From Micrasema longulum (lineage: Eukaryota > Arthropoda > Insecta > Trichoptera > Brachycentridae): a stretch of 64,000 bases of DNA. Of the stretch, positions 11,341 to 22,794 are shown in pieces. The notes under the pieces are model-generated. The model worked only from the letters and a program-made list of their open reading frames with translations, ran no database searches and was not told where the DNA came from. The stretch's first letter is position 1. Each line of letters opens with the position of its first letter. The stretch is taken from positions 1-64,000 of the forward strand of contig JAGVSM010001661.1 of NCBI GenBank assembly GCA_022494885.1, written 5' to 3'. A program made the position numbers and the translations under genes.

Positions 11341-11732
11341 AAAAAAGTTGGTAAGTGGTTATATACTAATATTTACTAACATTAAATATTTTATCATTGC
11401 TGAAAAACCATGAAAAATAAATAAATGGATAGAAATTATAAGGAATTTAAGGAAAGAATCTGATTGGGATCCATAAAAAGCAAATGTTGATTGTAAACAT
11501 TCAAGAATTTTTATTTTTATACTCAAATAAATAACATCCTTCCATTTTTGTATATATATTCTCGTCGAATGCAGAACCCAGGGGAACGATGAATAAAACA
11601 TTTACGCCCCTAACTCATCATTTTGGTGAAAACCGCACGTAAATCGGCCAGGAAGTTATTTAGTCTATCGAGGACACACATACGAACATTACCTTTTTTT
11701 TATATGGATTATAAAAATAAAACTTTGTTATT

Positions 11733-12275
11733 ATAGTCCTTAAAATATAGCTTAATTAGAATGACAGGTGTCAAACTAATTTCATTAGTGATGGGAAATT
11801 ACCGATCAATCAATCAATCAAATCGATTTTATCAGTTTTTTCATGCAATCGTGAAACTCTGTTTCCGAAAATTTATATAAAAACGCAAAAACAAGCCTAT
11901 TATAGTGTGTTTATTCACCAAAAAATTAGACATTTATACTTTTTTCATAAACAACATGAAATGAATTATTTTTTTATTCGATTAATTTACATGGATCAAT
12001 TTGTCCCATCTCTAACGTTTTTGCAAAATGATGTAACCTTGTAAGAACGTCGTTAATAATTAGATTTATTTTAGTTTTTTTTAGTTTTAAGGCTGATTTT
12101 ATGTATTTATTTTGATTAATGTGTCAAGCATTGTAATAAAAAAATAAATTAACAAGCCAGATACGAATAATTTTTCGTGTGTCAATATAAATAACTCCTA
12201 AGACGTTACTACAAAGTTATGTCGCCACTTTTTTTGATAAATGTCATTCTAATCGAGCTATATTTTAAGGACTAT
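11733..12275. mobile_element. TIR element about 540 bp, 34-bp inverted ends, with a nested MITE
   Basis: Both ends share TATAGTCCTTAAAATATAGC and then, after a few changes, TTAGAATGACA, as inverted repeats. No transposase is encoded. A second element (11,786-12,014) sits inside the left arm. The superfamily is not clear from the ends. Confidence 0.75.
11786..12014. repeat. nested hAT-like MITE (about 229 bp)
   Basis: Ends TAGTGATGGGAAATT (left) and reverse complement TAGAGATGGGACAAATTGAT (right) are of hAT type and resemble the ends of the element at 7,720. The tandem CAATCAAT lies just inside the left end. I found no matching 8-bp duplication, so the insertion is old or the ends are slightly misplaced. 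Confidence 0.55.
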
Positions 12276-12884
12276 AGGGTTAGAGAATTTTATTCATTTA
12301 CAAGAAAATATATCACCCGTCGATGGGAGGAGTGCTCTCCCAAAACTGTGGTAGTGTTCTTGTAAAATAATAATAATATTGTGTAACAATTATAACAAAG
12401 TTTTATTTTGATAATAAGAAAATTTATTAATTTACACTATACCGTTAAAACGGTAATAACTTACAATGTGTTATTTTATGTTATAACAAGGTTTCTTCAC
12501 GCGTTACAACTTTGAATCATGGAAAATTTCACTTAATTGTATAAATATGCAAACACATCAAAATACTTAGGATAGGTACATGTGGCGTACTTGTGTTTTC
12601 AAACAGATGCTATGACGTAATGAGTGTAAAACCAATAAGCGGCTCGGTATTGGCTCTTTCCAATATGTTTGTAAACGAATCCCGCTTCGGTGAATGACTA
12701 CCAATTATTACAAACATGAACAAGGAAATCGGTCAGAGTGAACAAAGCATTCTTCCGATATTTAGTCGCCTAAGTCTGATAGGCAGTAGTACGTACTAGA
12801 TACTCCTGAAATAAGAAATTTAATGCATTGAAAAGAAATGTGTTTTTAATTACGATAGTTGACACACCTCCCATTCATAAGCGC

Positions 12885-12960
12885 ATTAATGTTTGTGCAC
12901 TAGCGGGCATATTGCCAAATGGCTATTTCGTCCAACCAACCAATAAAATAAAAGATTTTA
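12885..12960 (+). mobile_element. 3' end of a non-LTR retroelement with ATTGCC hairpin and CCAA tail
   Basis: The imperfect palindrome ATTGCCAAATGGCTAT (12,911-12,926) is followed by CCAACCAACCAATAAAATAA. The same palindrome, CCAA repeats and ATAAAA tail occur in the opposite orientation at 32,450-32,520. No RT codons are recognisable upstream, where 12,290-12,880 is plain AT-rich DNA. Confidence 0.6.
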
Positions 12961-13057
12961 TTTATATTTTTTTAGTTTCAAAACGTATACGCAGGTAAAA
13001 ATAAAATATAAACAGAAATAAAACTAGCAAAATGTACATATAAATATAATTGAATCG

Positions 13058-13220
13058 GGTAGTGGTCCTGTGGCTAGTGTCTCGGACTCACGGACCAAAG
13101 GTCTGTGGTTCGAATCCCACTTTACCCCAACTTGATTCCCATTTTCTAATAGTGAGTTATTTACAACTCGTAGAAAATGGCCCTCAAAATTAAATATTAG
13201 GGTAAATCATAAGAACGCAA
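13058..13220 (+). mobile_element. tRNA-derived SINE, family B, with internal 42-nt hairpin
   Basis: The tRNA-like head contains GTGGCTAGTGTCTCGGACTC and a B box GGTTCGAATCC at 13,107-13,117. The body folds into a hairpin with perfect 10-bp arms CCATTTTCTA (13,139-13,148) and TAGAAAATGG (13,171-13,180), plus an inner GAGTT/AACTC stem. Other copies: 38,000-38,180, 53,085-53,182 (minus), 53,255-53,450 and part at 21,165-21,290. Confidence 0.8.
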
Positions 13221-13269
13221 ATATTTCTTAAAAAAAAAATATATATATATCAATAAAAGTCCTTAATGG

Positions 13270-13870
13270 GAAAAGGGGAATAAAATGAGAGATTAAGGAA
13301 GAGAACTGAGATGTTTCTTCAGGCGCGATTTAAACTAATCTACTGTAGAAACATCTTTGATAGTGGATGGGAGGCGATTTCACAGTTGAGCCGAGCCGCA
13401 TGACACTATATGAGTTCGAGAAAGAGGAATTATGGATGGGAATTACGAGTGCTTAAGAATAAGAACGAAGAGGTAAGCCATGAACTGATGTTCGTTGATA
13501 TTTTTCACGAAGGTATATTGGCAGTGGTGTAGTCCTAAATAAAAAAGTACCGGAGCGCACCACCACCACTACGAGAAAGTAATGGGGGGGGGGGGTGGAG
13601 AGGGAGGGACACATGTTTAGACATATGCCAGTTTTCGGCAATAAATACGTTTGTTGTTATTTCGAATTGTTTGAAAAGACTTAAGTATATATTTTTTGAA
13701 ACGTAATATTTGTTCCTGACTAGAGCCGGAGCGCCGCCCCGCTCAGATAAAAAGTGCCGGAGCACCGCTCCTTTGCGCTCCGGCCCGACTACACCACTGT
13801 ATATTGGAGCGTTAAAATTGTGAAGTACAAAGAACAGAAGTGAGAGGGTATGAAAGCGTATCTTGATCAT
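13270..13870 (-). mobile_element. non-LTR RT C-terminal fragment (LREKFQR family), split by a MITE
   Basis: The minus strand reads a stretch ending FVLHNFNAPIY, then, after removing the MITE at 13,522-13,799, LREKYQRTSVHGLPLRSYS, IPIHNSSFSNS and remnants of an 'R-W..LP' block. The same peptides occur intact on the + strand at 32,030-32,330 (LREKFQRLSVHGFPLRSNS, IPIHNSSFS, AARLWNHLPS). It is a 5'-truncated retroelement tail older than the MITE. Confidence 0.8.
13522..13799. mobile_element. hAT-type MITE (278 bp) with perfect 8-bp target duplication
   Basis: Perfect 13-bp terminal inverted repeats CAGTGGTGTAGTC and GACTACACCACTG. The flanking octamer TATATTGG is exactly duplicated at 13,514-13,521 and 13,800-13,807. 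GC-rich, with palindromic CCGGAGCGC/GCGCTCCGG words and a G13 run. No coding capacity. It inserted into the retroelement fragment around it. Confidence 0.95.
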
Positions 13871-13894
13871 TAGATTAAAGCGTGATAAGAAAAG

Positions 13895-14215
13895 TCTTCC
13901 GATTTAGATCCAGTACAGAAATCAGACTAGGGACCTCATCGGGCATGGTACGTAAACGCGCTAACCACTAGACCAGGAGGCAGATTTATTTCCAGTCGAT
14001 TTCCTTTTTCAGTATTAACTTTCAGGACAAAATTTAGTGATATTACACAAAGAGTTTACACATTGCACATTTAGTTTACACATTTAGTTATATTATTTGA
14101 AATAATTTTTATCCAGAAAGTAAATCGACTGAAAATTAATCTGCCACTGGTCAGCGCGTTTACCTACCATGCACCCACCACGCCTGATGATGTCGACGCT
14201 CTGGCCACTTATGCC
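13895..14215. mobile_element. two SINE family A fragments head to head
   Basis: A minus-strand copy (CGCTAACCACTAGACCAGGAGGC, B-box region degenerate) with its leader AGTCGATTTCC faces a plus-strand copy (AAATCGACTGAAAATTAATCTGCCACTGGTCAGCGCG). They are separated by about 100 bp of AT-rich DNA. The tRNA-like boxes are too decayed to be a working promoter. Confidence 0.6.
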
Positions 14216-14571
14216 CTAGGGAGTCGTAAATTATTGTTACTAATGATATTGCTTTATCGAGAGTTTTTATATATTATGACACAAGTCTGACAACGAGTAA
14301 AGGATGATTGTTTCAACATTAAAATTAGAAAAAAAAAAATGAGTAAAATGCGTTTTGCATGTCATTTTTTGGATTACAGCAAAAACATATCGGACATTCG
14401 ACGGCATTAAACCTTTGGCAAAAATATACTGTTTATATAATGTATTCATATAAAATATTTACAACGAAAATATTTGTTTAAAAAAAATAATACAAAAAAC
14501 ATAATTCTATAAAAAAGGGGTTGAATAAAATATTACTGGCGCTATTTAATTTTAAACAATAAACACGGTTT

Positions 14572-14990
14572 TTTAGGGCCAGACCGCAAAACTTCAGAGG
14601 AACAGTCCACACGGTAAGCTTTAAAAAAATCCTAATATTTTTTTTTAAAGTCTATTTTTTAGTCTTAAAACGAAGTAAATCTTTAATTTCTCGAACAAGC
14701 ATCCCTTCCGCAAACCCTTACCCCTCCCCTAAAAAAAACAGATAGAAACGTATTTGATCAACGAAGCGATACACACCAGACGCGGACTAGGGAAGCGGCT
14801 GGGTAGGAGAGGGGTAAGGGTTTGTGGAGGGACTGCTTGTCCGAGAAATTAAGGATTTAACACAATTTTAGATTATGATATTATTCTTTTTTTATGTCTA
14901 TTTCGGAAAAATTTCATAAAGATTTTTATTTAAGCTTATCATGAGGAATCTTCATCTGAAGTTTCGCGGGCTGGGCCTGGAAAACCGATT
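14572..14990. repeat. foldback element, about 420 bp with long inverted arms
   Basis: The left arm contains GGGCCAGACCGCAAAACTTCAG and, further in, TTAATTTCTCG-ACAAGC and CAAACCCTTACCCCTC. The right arm contains the reverse complements GAGGGGTAAGGGTTTG, CTTGTCCGAGAAATTAA and, at the end, CTGAAGTTTCGCGGGCTGGGCC. Most of the element can fold on itself. No reading frame. Confidence 0.8.
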
Positions 14991-15809
14991 ATATTAAATA
15001 CATAATTTATATTTAAAATCTAGAAATCAAGAAAGTACCACAAAACTTCTGCGATGTAAAACGTTTTTATTTCTGTTTCTATAATCGCATTTTTTTCCCT
15101 TTAATAACTTTCGTGTTCAATTTATTATCTTTAAATCGTTATATAAAAAAAAAAACTTAAATACTTGATCTTGAGTACTGAGTACCAATGTACCGTAATT
15201 ATATTTTAGTTTTATAAATCTTTCAAGCATATTTTGTATCAAAAATACCTCAGAAAATTATTGTTTTCGTCTAATATTCATTAATTTTATTTTTTATGGC
15301 GTGATTTTAACGTACGGTGTTTTAGAATGGAAAAATCACATGATTTTTCAGTTACGAAGTACTTTAAAATTACGTACAAAACAGCTACTTCCATGACAGT
15401 CTTAACATCCGGTTGAAAACGGGAAATGTATCCAGTTTTACCTACCAGTCCAGAGTAATTGATGAAATATCACCGCTGGAAATAACTTGATATATTAAGT
15501 TCTCTTAGACATCCGGGAAATCTTTAGGTAAATTAAAAATATCTGAGAAGTTTTAAAATGTTTTTGCGTCACAATACTTAATGTAAACTTCCAGATAAAA
15601 CAGCAGCGCGACGTGTAAGTAAAAACAGGCATTCAAGACGTTCATCATTATCTAATAATTTCCATTTCCGCATTCAGTAATGCATAGGGCGGTACAATAA
15701 AGCAACAAATGCGGTGAATTTAGATCATCCGATGTGCGAAGGCGCGGGAATTAGTCTTACGCTAACAGTGAAATATTGTAGTGAACCACCCTGAAAAAAA
15801 ATTATTTCA

Positions 15810-15895
15810 CGTTGACCCAACCAGGAATCGAACCCGGGAAGTCAAGCATGGTTAGCGAACGCGTTAACCGTTGCGCTACGAGGCGGACTTGATAA
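15810..15895 (-). mobile_element. tRNA-like SINE head (minus strand)
   Basis: The reverse complement has an A box TAGCGCAACGG and a B box GGTTCGATTCC spaced as in a tRNA. The acceptor arms do not pair into a full tRNA and the surroundings contain SINE-like sequence, so I call this a SINE head rather than a tRNA gene. Confidence 0.65.
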
Positions 15896-16189
15896 ATTCA
15901 CCTTCAATGAATTTATTTCTCACCCTATTTTCTCCTCTGTTAGCGTTGTGACATTATTTGAATAATATTTAAGTACAAGACATGACAATAGAATAATATG
16001 ATAACACAGTTTATAATACACACACAAACCAAGTAAATAATGATAATGTTCCACATTCACAATATTTATTTTACGATATAGGTTTTTATAAATTCATAAT
16101 TTTATTTATTTAACTTATTTTTTAAGCATCCTACATTACTATGACGTTGTAATCATAAACTATAAAAATACTAAAGCTATTTCAATTTA

Positions 16190-16475
16190 CATAGGGCACT
16201 GCATTGGTACGCTAAATCCAGAGTATCTCATAAAGGTTAGGGTGATCAGTCTTACACTTCAGGTAGGGACTAGTCCAGGGACAATGAAATGTTTCAGTTC
16301 AAAACTACCTTTGAACAAACATTTCAGGTCGAATTTGCCAGGAATCGAACCCGGGACTTCAAGCGTGGCAGGAGAGCGCGCAAACGACTACACTATGAGA
16401 TGGACATATCTCTACTAGATTTCCTTTTCCAGTATTTCTGCCCAGACACGGGCAATGATGCGTGTGAGTAATCAA
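16190..16475 (-). mobile_element. SINE family A, minus strand
   Basis: Contains CATAGGGCACTGCATTGG, TCAGTCTTACACTTCAGG, CCAGGGACAATGAAA, the B-box complement GGAATCGAACC, and the leader end GATTTCCTTTTCCAG. This is the reverse of the block order in the copy at 57,190-57,605. A 60-codon frame across it is incidental. Confidence 0.75.
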
Positions 16476-16553
16476 ATAATCATGAAAAGAACAATCATTT
16501 CGTAGAAATGTAATTGGTTAAATAAAAAAGTAAATGCCTGATTAAAAAATATA

Positions 16554-18612
16554 CAGGTAACCCTCGTATAGCACGGTTTCGCTGAAACACTATAATTTTT
16601 TTGCGTAAACCCTCCACAACACGGATTCTCGCAACGTAATGTAGGGGAGACCCGGGCGAAGCGGATGGACCGGGCATAACGATTGAGTTGAATATTTCCG
16701 AAAACTGCAACAAGATATCTCTCAAAGTCTCACAATCAGTGTATCACATACAACTGATGCGATGACAGTTTGTATATGTCATTGGACGGGAGTTTGCGCG
16801 ACTTTGATTAATATTTCGGTTTACGAGGATTTTCTTGCGAAATACAAAGACAAGGTTTGTTTAATTATGATATCTTTACTATGTTTTATTATAAATTTCA
16901 TCAAATAATTATTTTTTTCTATCTGGAAAGCTAAGTTTAGTTTCGAAATTCCGAAATACGTGCTATTTTTCCGACCAAATTCGCTCTGCCCGAGAATTCA
17001 AAATTTTCTTAATTGGATAGATTTCTTTCTCAGATAGACTAAATGATATTTATTTCCATTTTTGATACAAATAACATTTCAGCCAGTCGTAATCACAATA
17101 TGAATGAAACTGGCACAAATATCTCAAATAGTATAGTATGCATCCAAATATATTTTCGTCAAAGGGCAAGAAGCGAGTAGGAGTTACAGCAGTAGTAGCA
17201 GTACATAAAGGGGGTAACTATTAACAGTTATTTGCTGCTGCAATGCAGCGGGATATTTTATCCTATAATAGAATCCAAATCAAGGAGAAAGTAAAATAGC
17301 AGCGAAATAAATTTAAAAAACAAAGTCAGTTGAAAACATACGTTTAAAATGCCTGATTTGTGATGAAATATTTGTTGAACCATTACCAGAGAATTGTATT
17401 CAAAGTAGTCGGTGTAAAAGTTGGGCTCACTTATCGTGCACCTCTTAGAGTGGACATGGTGCTTACTTCTGTAACGATTGTGATTTTGCAATCCGGGCAA
17501 AGAGAATAAAATCAGAAATTTTAAAATTGATGTTTTAAAAACACTATTAGTTGAGAAAACACTCATTTTGTTTAATTACTATAGACCAACAATTGTGTTA
17601 AGATTACATAATAAATAGTTTTATTATCTGTAAGTTTTGTGTGTTTAATTTAATATTTCCCTTAACCCAACCGCTTTGCGTGGGTTTCCCCTATGTATGA
17701 ACACACATCGTAAGAATGAAATTATTGGCATATTAGAACGAGATCAGATGTGACGGTTTTGACGATGCGAGTTTTCAAGACGTTCAAGATTTATTGATAG
17801 AAGATGAATTAGGGAAGCAGATTTGTTGGAAATGGATTCAGACGTTCAAATCGATTACGAGGAGAAGAGCAGTAACAAAGATTGTGAAATAAAATAATTG
17901 GCTTGAAAGAAATTACAAGAAGACCTGAGCTTAGCAAAAAATCTAGGAACAGCAAGCAAATCAAAATCACAGATTTATTAAAGATGGCGGAAAGCGCTAA
18001 TCATAAATAAGATTGTATGTAATATTTATTTATTCATTTATTTATACATCAACGGTTCCAAGAACCTTTAACAAAAAAAATATTTACAGAAATAATCACA
18101 GCAGTGCACAATAATTATGAAGTACATAATATGAAATTAAAACTAAAAAATTTAGTTAAAATATAATACAAAAAAAACGAAAAGTAAAATAGTAACATAA
18201 CATCTCTAAATAAAATATAACAATAACCATAAAAAATCTTATGTTCCAAACATAAATATAACACAATGAAGTTGAGAATAACTAGATAATAATAATTTAA
18301 AAAATTAATACAACATTAGTACTTTATAAATTATAAGTTTTTTAGAGCAATAAAATAAAATTGAAAAAAATAACTTAAATTAACTAAATAATACCTTTAT
18401 TTGATGAAATCATATCATATATTATAATTCAACCAAAAAAACGTTTACAATGAGGAAAACGATCATTCAAACAAAATTTAACTAATTGAAACAGTTATTT
18501 TTTACTGTTTGACAACAAAATTTTATTTATATTTTTTTTAACCTAACCTCTCTTTGAGTTTTGCATAACACTGTATTTTTTTAGAAACCTATCTACCGTG
18601 TTATATGAGGAT
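16554..18612 (+). mobile_element. pogo-like DNA transposon remnant with C-terminal PHD finger
   Basis: The left end CAGGTAACCCTCGTATAGCA and the right end (reverse complement CGGATAATCCTCATATAACA, then CACGG) are related inverted ends of pogo type, about 2.06 kb apart. Near 17,343-17,500 the + strand encodes, with a stop, KCLICDEIFVEPLPENC, SRCKSWAHLSC and ACFCNDC-like GAYFCNDCDF: a PHD-type zinc finger (C-x2-C, C-x2-C, WAHxxC, C-x2-C). Such fingers close the transposases of many insect pogo-like elements. The catalytic DDE part is not recognisable. A non-LTR 3' end is inserted near 18,030. Confidence 0.65.
18030..18110 (-). mobile_element. 3' end of a non-LTR retroelement (GGTTC hairpin, AAATAAAT tail)
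   Basis: GGTTCCAAGAACC (18,054-18,066) is a perfect 5-bp stem with a 3-nt loop. On the minus strand it is followed by GTTGATGTATAAATAAATGAATAAATA, an A-rich repeat tail. The layout matches the other 3' hairpins in the window. No RT codons were found to its right. Confidence 0.5.
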
Positions 18613-19204
18613 TATCCGTAATGTATTAACCTAATTATATCAAGGATAGTCAATAAAATAAAATAAAAACAAGTTTTATACACTAACTGTTTACATAATT
18701 ATTTATCAAAATATTTTGTTTGCAATGTTATTGAACATCGGAATAATGTCCTCGACCTCTAAGAGAAACGTGTACAGGTACACGTTATAATATAGTATCT
18801 ATAGGTCTGTCTGTTTAGCATAAGAACTAAGGAACTGGTTGATAGTTGAAAGACTTATTATTCAAGGCCGGAGGAACAACCGCAAGGACGTCGTAATTAC
18901 ATATATTGAACGTGGTCCATTAGATGTTGTGCAGAACCAATCACGGGTTAGGGGCACGAATGAGAAATTATATCTGCCACTGTTGTCAAATTTAATGGTG
19001 TTAAAGTAAAAATCTATAGTGTGTCAAAAAATGTTATACGGGAATACGTTTTTACTAAGAAAAGTTACAACGAGTTTCCTCTTAATACCAGTATTTGATA
19101 GGTAACGACGGAATTTTTATAAAGTTTATATTTGAAGCACTAACTTTGTGGTTATTCATCATAATAAAATAAATAAAACAACTTTGTTTTTAACCACTAA
19201 TTTT

Positions 19205-19258
19205 TATTTTCCACCGACCGGTTTCAAAGCAAATAAGCTTCTTCGTCAAGGTTTACGT
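19205..19258 (-). ncRNA. second TGACGA-hairpin-GAAACCGGT element
   Basis: On the minus strand TTGACGA-A is followed by a GAAGC...GCTTT stem and GAAACCGGTCGG. Position by position it matches the + strand motif at 11,303. The stem sequences differ while the flanking words are kept, which suggests conserved RNA structure in a repeat family. Confidence 0.4.
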
Positions 19259-19599
19259 AACTAATGAATTCATTCCTTTTTTATTTTTATCATATTCACT
19301 AATTACTACTAAATATATTTTATTCATCATTTATTATTAAACTATGTACTTATTTATAAATTTATAAAAAAAACAGCTTCGGCTTTGCGGGAACAAAAAT
19401 ACAATTATGTATGTTACCGATTTGTTAAAATAAATAAAACTTACAAAAAATAAAAAACCGCTGAAAATAAATTAAATTTATGAGTTTTATTCCATTGCGT
19501 ATTTTTTTAAGCTTTAACTTTAATGCAATCGTTAGGTTTAACAATAAAAATGCCTAATTTTGGGCGTTTTGAAGTGACCTTTAGTGATTTTGAAGTGAC

Positions 19600-19850
19600 T
19601 TCTAAACTCTCTGAACACATAAGACTAAATAGGCTGAGTGGGCAGGACATATCCATCACGGTTACCAAAAAGAGTCTTAGATGGGTACCCGGGAGGCAGA
19701 GAAAGGTCGGCAGACCGAGGCTGCGTTGGGAAGATGACATAAAAAAGGATGCATCCCAACTCCCAACTATTGGATGTAACTGGAAGGTTGCAGTGAATGA
19801 CAGAAGTTAGAGGCGATTTATGTCCTTGAAGAAGAATCACGAATTGTTTT
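19600..19850 (+). mobile_element. C-terminal fragment of APE-type non-LTR element (RLRWEDDIKKDA family)
   Basis: Translation gives HIRLNRLSGQD, then RKVGRPRLRWEDDIKKDASQ and a CNWKVAVNDRS block. This is the usual C-terminal 'RLRWAGH...GRPRLRWEDDI..D......NW...A.DR..W' of a common insect retroelement. The minus strand at 44,070-44,440 carries another copy. It is 5' truncated. Confidence 0.8.
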
Positions 19851-19859
19851 CAAAAATTA

Positions 19860-21160
19860 AACATGCGTTTGGTAAACATTTAGTATCAATAACTAACTTT
19901 TAACCGTAACTTTTTAATCGGAAAAGTTACCCTGAAAAATATAGTGAGTATAATTTTCTATTAATACTAGTTTTAGCGTAACATTTTCCACTTCAAGATA
20001 CATAAAAATATTATGTTTAGAATAGTGTACAAATGGATAACACAAAACAGATAACAGTCTGCTAGTAATAATAATTATTGTAGAAAAATGAAAATTCAGT
20101 AAGCCTATAATAATAACCGCGAATCAGTAACGACCGTGTAATTCGTTCCGCGATAGAAAAGAACAGTGAAAAATTCGCGACACAAATCATCAATTGTTAT
20201 GCTCCTTCTATTTGTCGAATAAATTTATCATTATTATAGTAGGAAATTCATTTGACAAACAGGGGTGACGTACAAAAGTGAACTGAACTAATAATATCAA
20301 ATTAATTTAAACGTGTTCTTGCATATAATGATCAAACGCACTTGGAAAAATATCCGATGGAAAAAAGGGAGTTTAAAGCATGAAATTGTTTTTTGATCCT
20401 AGATACGAGATTGGCAGAATATCTCCAATAAATTGCTTGATACGCTTCACTTCAAATATAAAAACAATAAACACTTTTTTTTAAATAAGGACAAAATTAA
20501 CCAATTATAAGTATAATCATTTTTCTACCATTAAATTTATGTATAACTGTGCGTAAAAGTTCTGAAAGAAATGCAATTAACAATAAGTACGTAAAATTAA
20601 TTTTAATTATTTTTATTGTTCACGTACGAAATATAAATAAAACTTAATGACTCGATAAAAAGTTGTTAACCATTTGAATTATTACGATATTTAAGTCGCA
20701 TGCGGTTGTAATAATGCGTTTTCCATCGGAAGAGTTTTCCAGAAAATTATAAAAGTACAACTTTTAAACAAATGTAAGTTCTGAAACGGGTACCTAGCGG
20801 CGAATTTTCAAAAATAAAAATACCTCTCATACCTTGAAATAGTTCATTATTGCGAGGTTTATTGGGTCAAGCTTCGCTTTAATATTTTATCAGAATATAC
20901 GTGCCCTTTTCAATGATAATAATAAAATGGCGAGCCTAAAAACATAAATTGAATAATTTAGTAAGGATGTTTTCAAATATAAGTAATTCGAGCAAAGGGG
21001 ATAAGGGTCAATCGGGGAGTTACACCCGAAACGATTCTATTCGGAAAAAAAGTACCAGAATTCTTATACAGACATAAGGGCACTAAAACGTACTTTTGAA
21101 AAATAATATTCAGAATCTAATTGGAAAAACATACAAGGAAAAAACAGTGAATACATAGTC
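19860..21160. other. AT-rich intergenic, nothing recognised
   Basis: No reading frame with a recognisable motif and no terminal repeats. Short islands such as 20,790-20,880 are slightly less AT-rich but carry no signal I can name. Confidence 0.35.
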
Positions 21161-21164
21161 AGAT

Positions 21165-21290
21165 TAGGATTCCGTGGTAGTATTGCGGACTCCGGATCAG
21201 AGTTCCGATGTTCGCTTCCCGCATTAGCCTTACTAAAATCAATTGACAAATATTTTACTAAAAATAGGTACAAGAACATAGCAATATTTC
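21165..21290 (+). mobile_element. partial SINE family B
   Basis: TTCCGTGGTAGTATTGCGGACTC and a decayed B box (GATGTTCGCTTCC) match the head of the copy at 53,255. The hairpin body is missing. Directly downstream, 21,350-21,400 carries a small piece of foldback family F (AGGCATTTACAGGGTTTACG). Confidence 0.55.
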
Positions 21291-21894
21291 CAGTATTTCA
21301 ATATTTTTGAGGATAGGCGCTGAACGCAGACGGTAATTTTAGCGAAGAAGGTATAATATGAAAGTTAAGGCATTTACAGGGTTTACGACCTTTGGTAATA
21401 AAAAACTAAAATTTAGTAATAAAAAATATTTTTAGGGATTCTCTACTATTAGGTGAAAATGTTTGGTAGAATCCCACTCATATCAATAAAGGCTTCGCCT
21501 GATTTCGATATTTCAAGAAATCAATACACGGAAGAATGAAAGAATGTGATTGTTCTAACATAAGCAGAATTGTAAATGTTACACATAAAAGTTGTCTATT
21601 TCTGTTGAAATATCTTTCAACGATTTTTAAATTTATTTATTAGTTTATACATCCATTTTTACAAAAATGGCGCAAAAAACACTCTGGCAGATTCTGCTTT
21701 TACTAGGATTAGGCTCAGTATATGAAGGGTCGGCAAGCCAGAAATATTAGTATGCCTAATGTTGCGATCGGTTCCTATTTGGGCAAATATGGTTTTCGAA
21801 TATGTTTCCTATAAATAAAAATAATATTGAAGAAATAGAAAAACAGTTATAGCCCAAAAAAAGTTTAAAAAAAAAACAGTTTACGTTAAATGTA

Positions 21895-22012
21895 AAAATT
21901 AAATATATACATACACATATACATACTACATACATACATATACACATAAATACATATATAAACATATGTATGTACATATATATGTATACACACATACATA
22001 CATAATATATAA
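21895..22012. repeat. TACA/CATA-type microsatellite
   Basis: About 115 bp of impure ATAC, ACAT and TATATG repeats. It produces the tyrosine/isoleucine/methionine-rich open frame on the minus strand, which is not a gene. Confidence 0.9.
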
Positions 22013-22794
22013 ATTATTGAATCCTACCTAAAACTAAATATAAAATGTGTTCGAATGACGTTTTTAAATAGGCACTTCCTTGATTAAGTGTAAAAATATG
22101 TATAGCACGTTTATGTTAAATATAATATTTTTCGTTGCGAAGTACCAAAGATTTTGCACATTGAAACGTGGGTAAATTTTCCTTATGTATAAAGCATACT
22201 TCGTAAGTAAGAATTGTTAATATCTATACCGTAAGGGGTACTGAAAATAAAATTAATTTAACGTAATTAAGCAAAAAGCTGACAGCCATAGAAAAGCGAA
22301 ACTGAGATAATACCACTTGAAAAGAGCGGATAATCAAAATTTACACAAAAGTTGGAATGTTTTTTTCATTGATAAATGATAAACAATGACTGGCTGACCA
22401 CACAACCTAAGGAGCGTTTTGCTGAAAACAGCCAGCCCTAGTAAAAATCTGATGCATGTTGTGTCATTATGTACTTAACATATTATTTTATATTCATATT
22501 AGTGTACTTAATCGTAAATAATCACTTGATTCATTTGTTATAACTTTGAAAATAATTTAATTATGTATTCAAGGAATTCTGTTGATTTTTTAAAGTCTGG
22601 TTGACGCAACCATATGCATTTTGCAGAAAACAGCCAGATCTTATATTGAATGATACCTCATTCAAACTTTGAATGTATAAGGTGACATTTTGTTCATAAC
22701 ATATTTTTTTATTACAGGTATTTTAAAATTAATGAATTTATGAAATTAAAATAGTTATGCATTTATCCACTTTAATTTATTTAAGAGAACTAGA

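Noticed and set aside
13535..13870. 111-codon minus-strand open frame as a gene
   Set aside because: It is a chimera of a hAT-type MITE and a retroelement C-terminus, shown by the 8-bp duplication at both MITE ends.
15815..15890. functional tRNA gene (minus strand)
   Set aside because: A and B boxes are present but the acceptor arms do not pair into a full cloverleaf and the context is SINE-like. The same holds for the heads at 7,353, 13,060, 27,740 and 57,323.
21756..21995. Cys/Tyr/Met/Ile-rich 79-codon minus-strand frame
   Set aside because: Created by the ATAC/CATA microsatellite.
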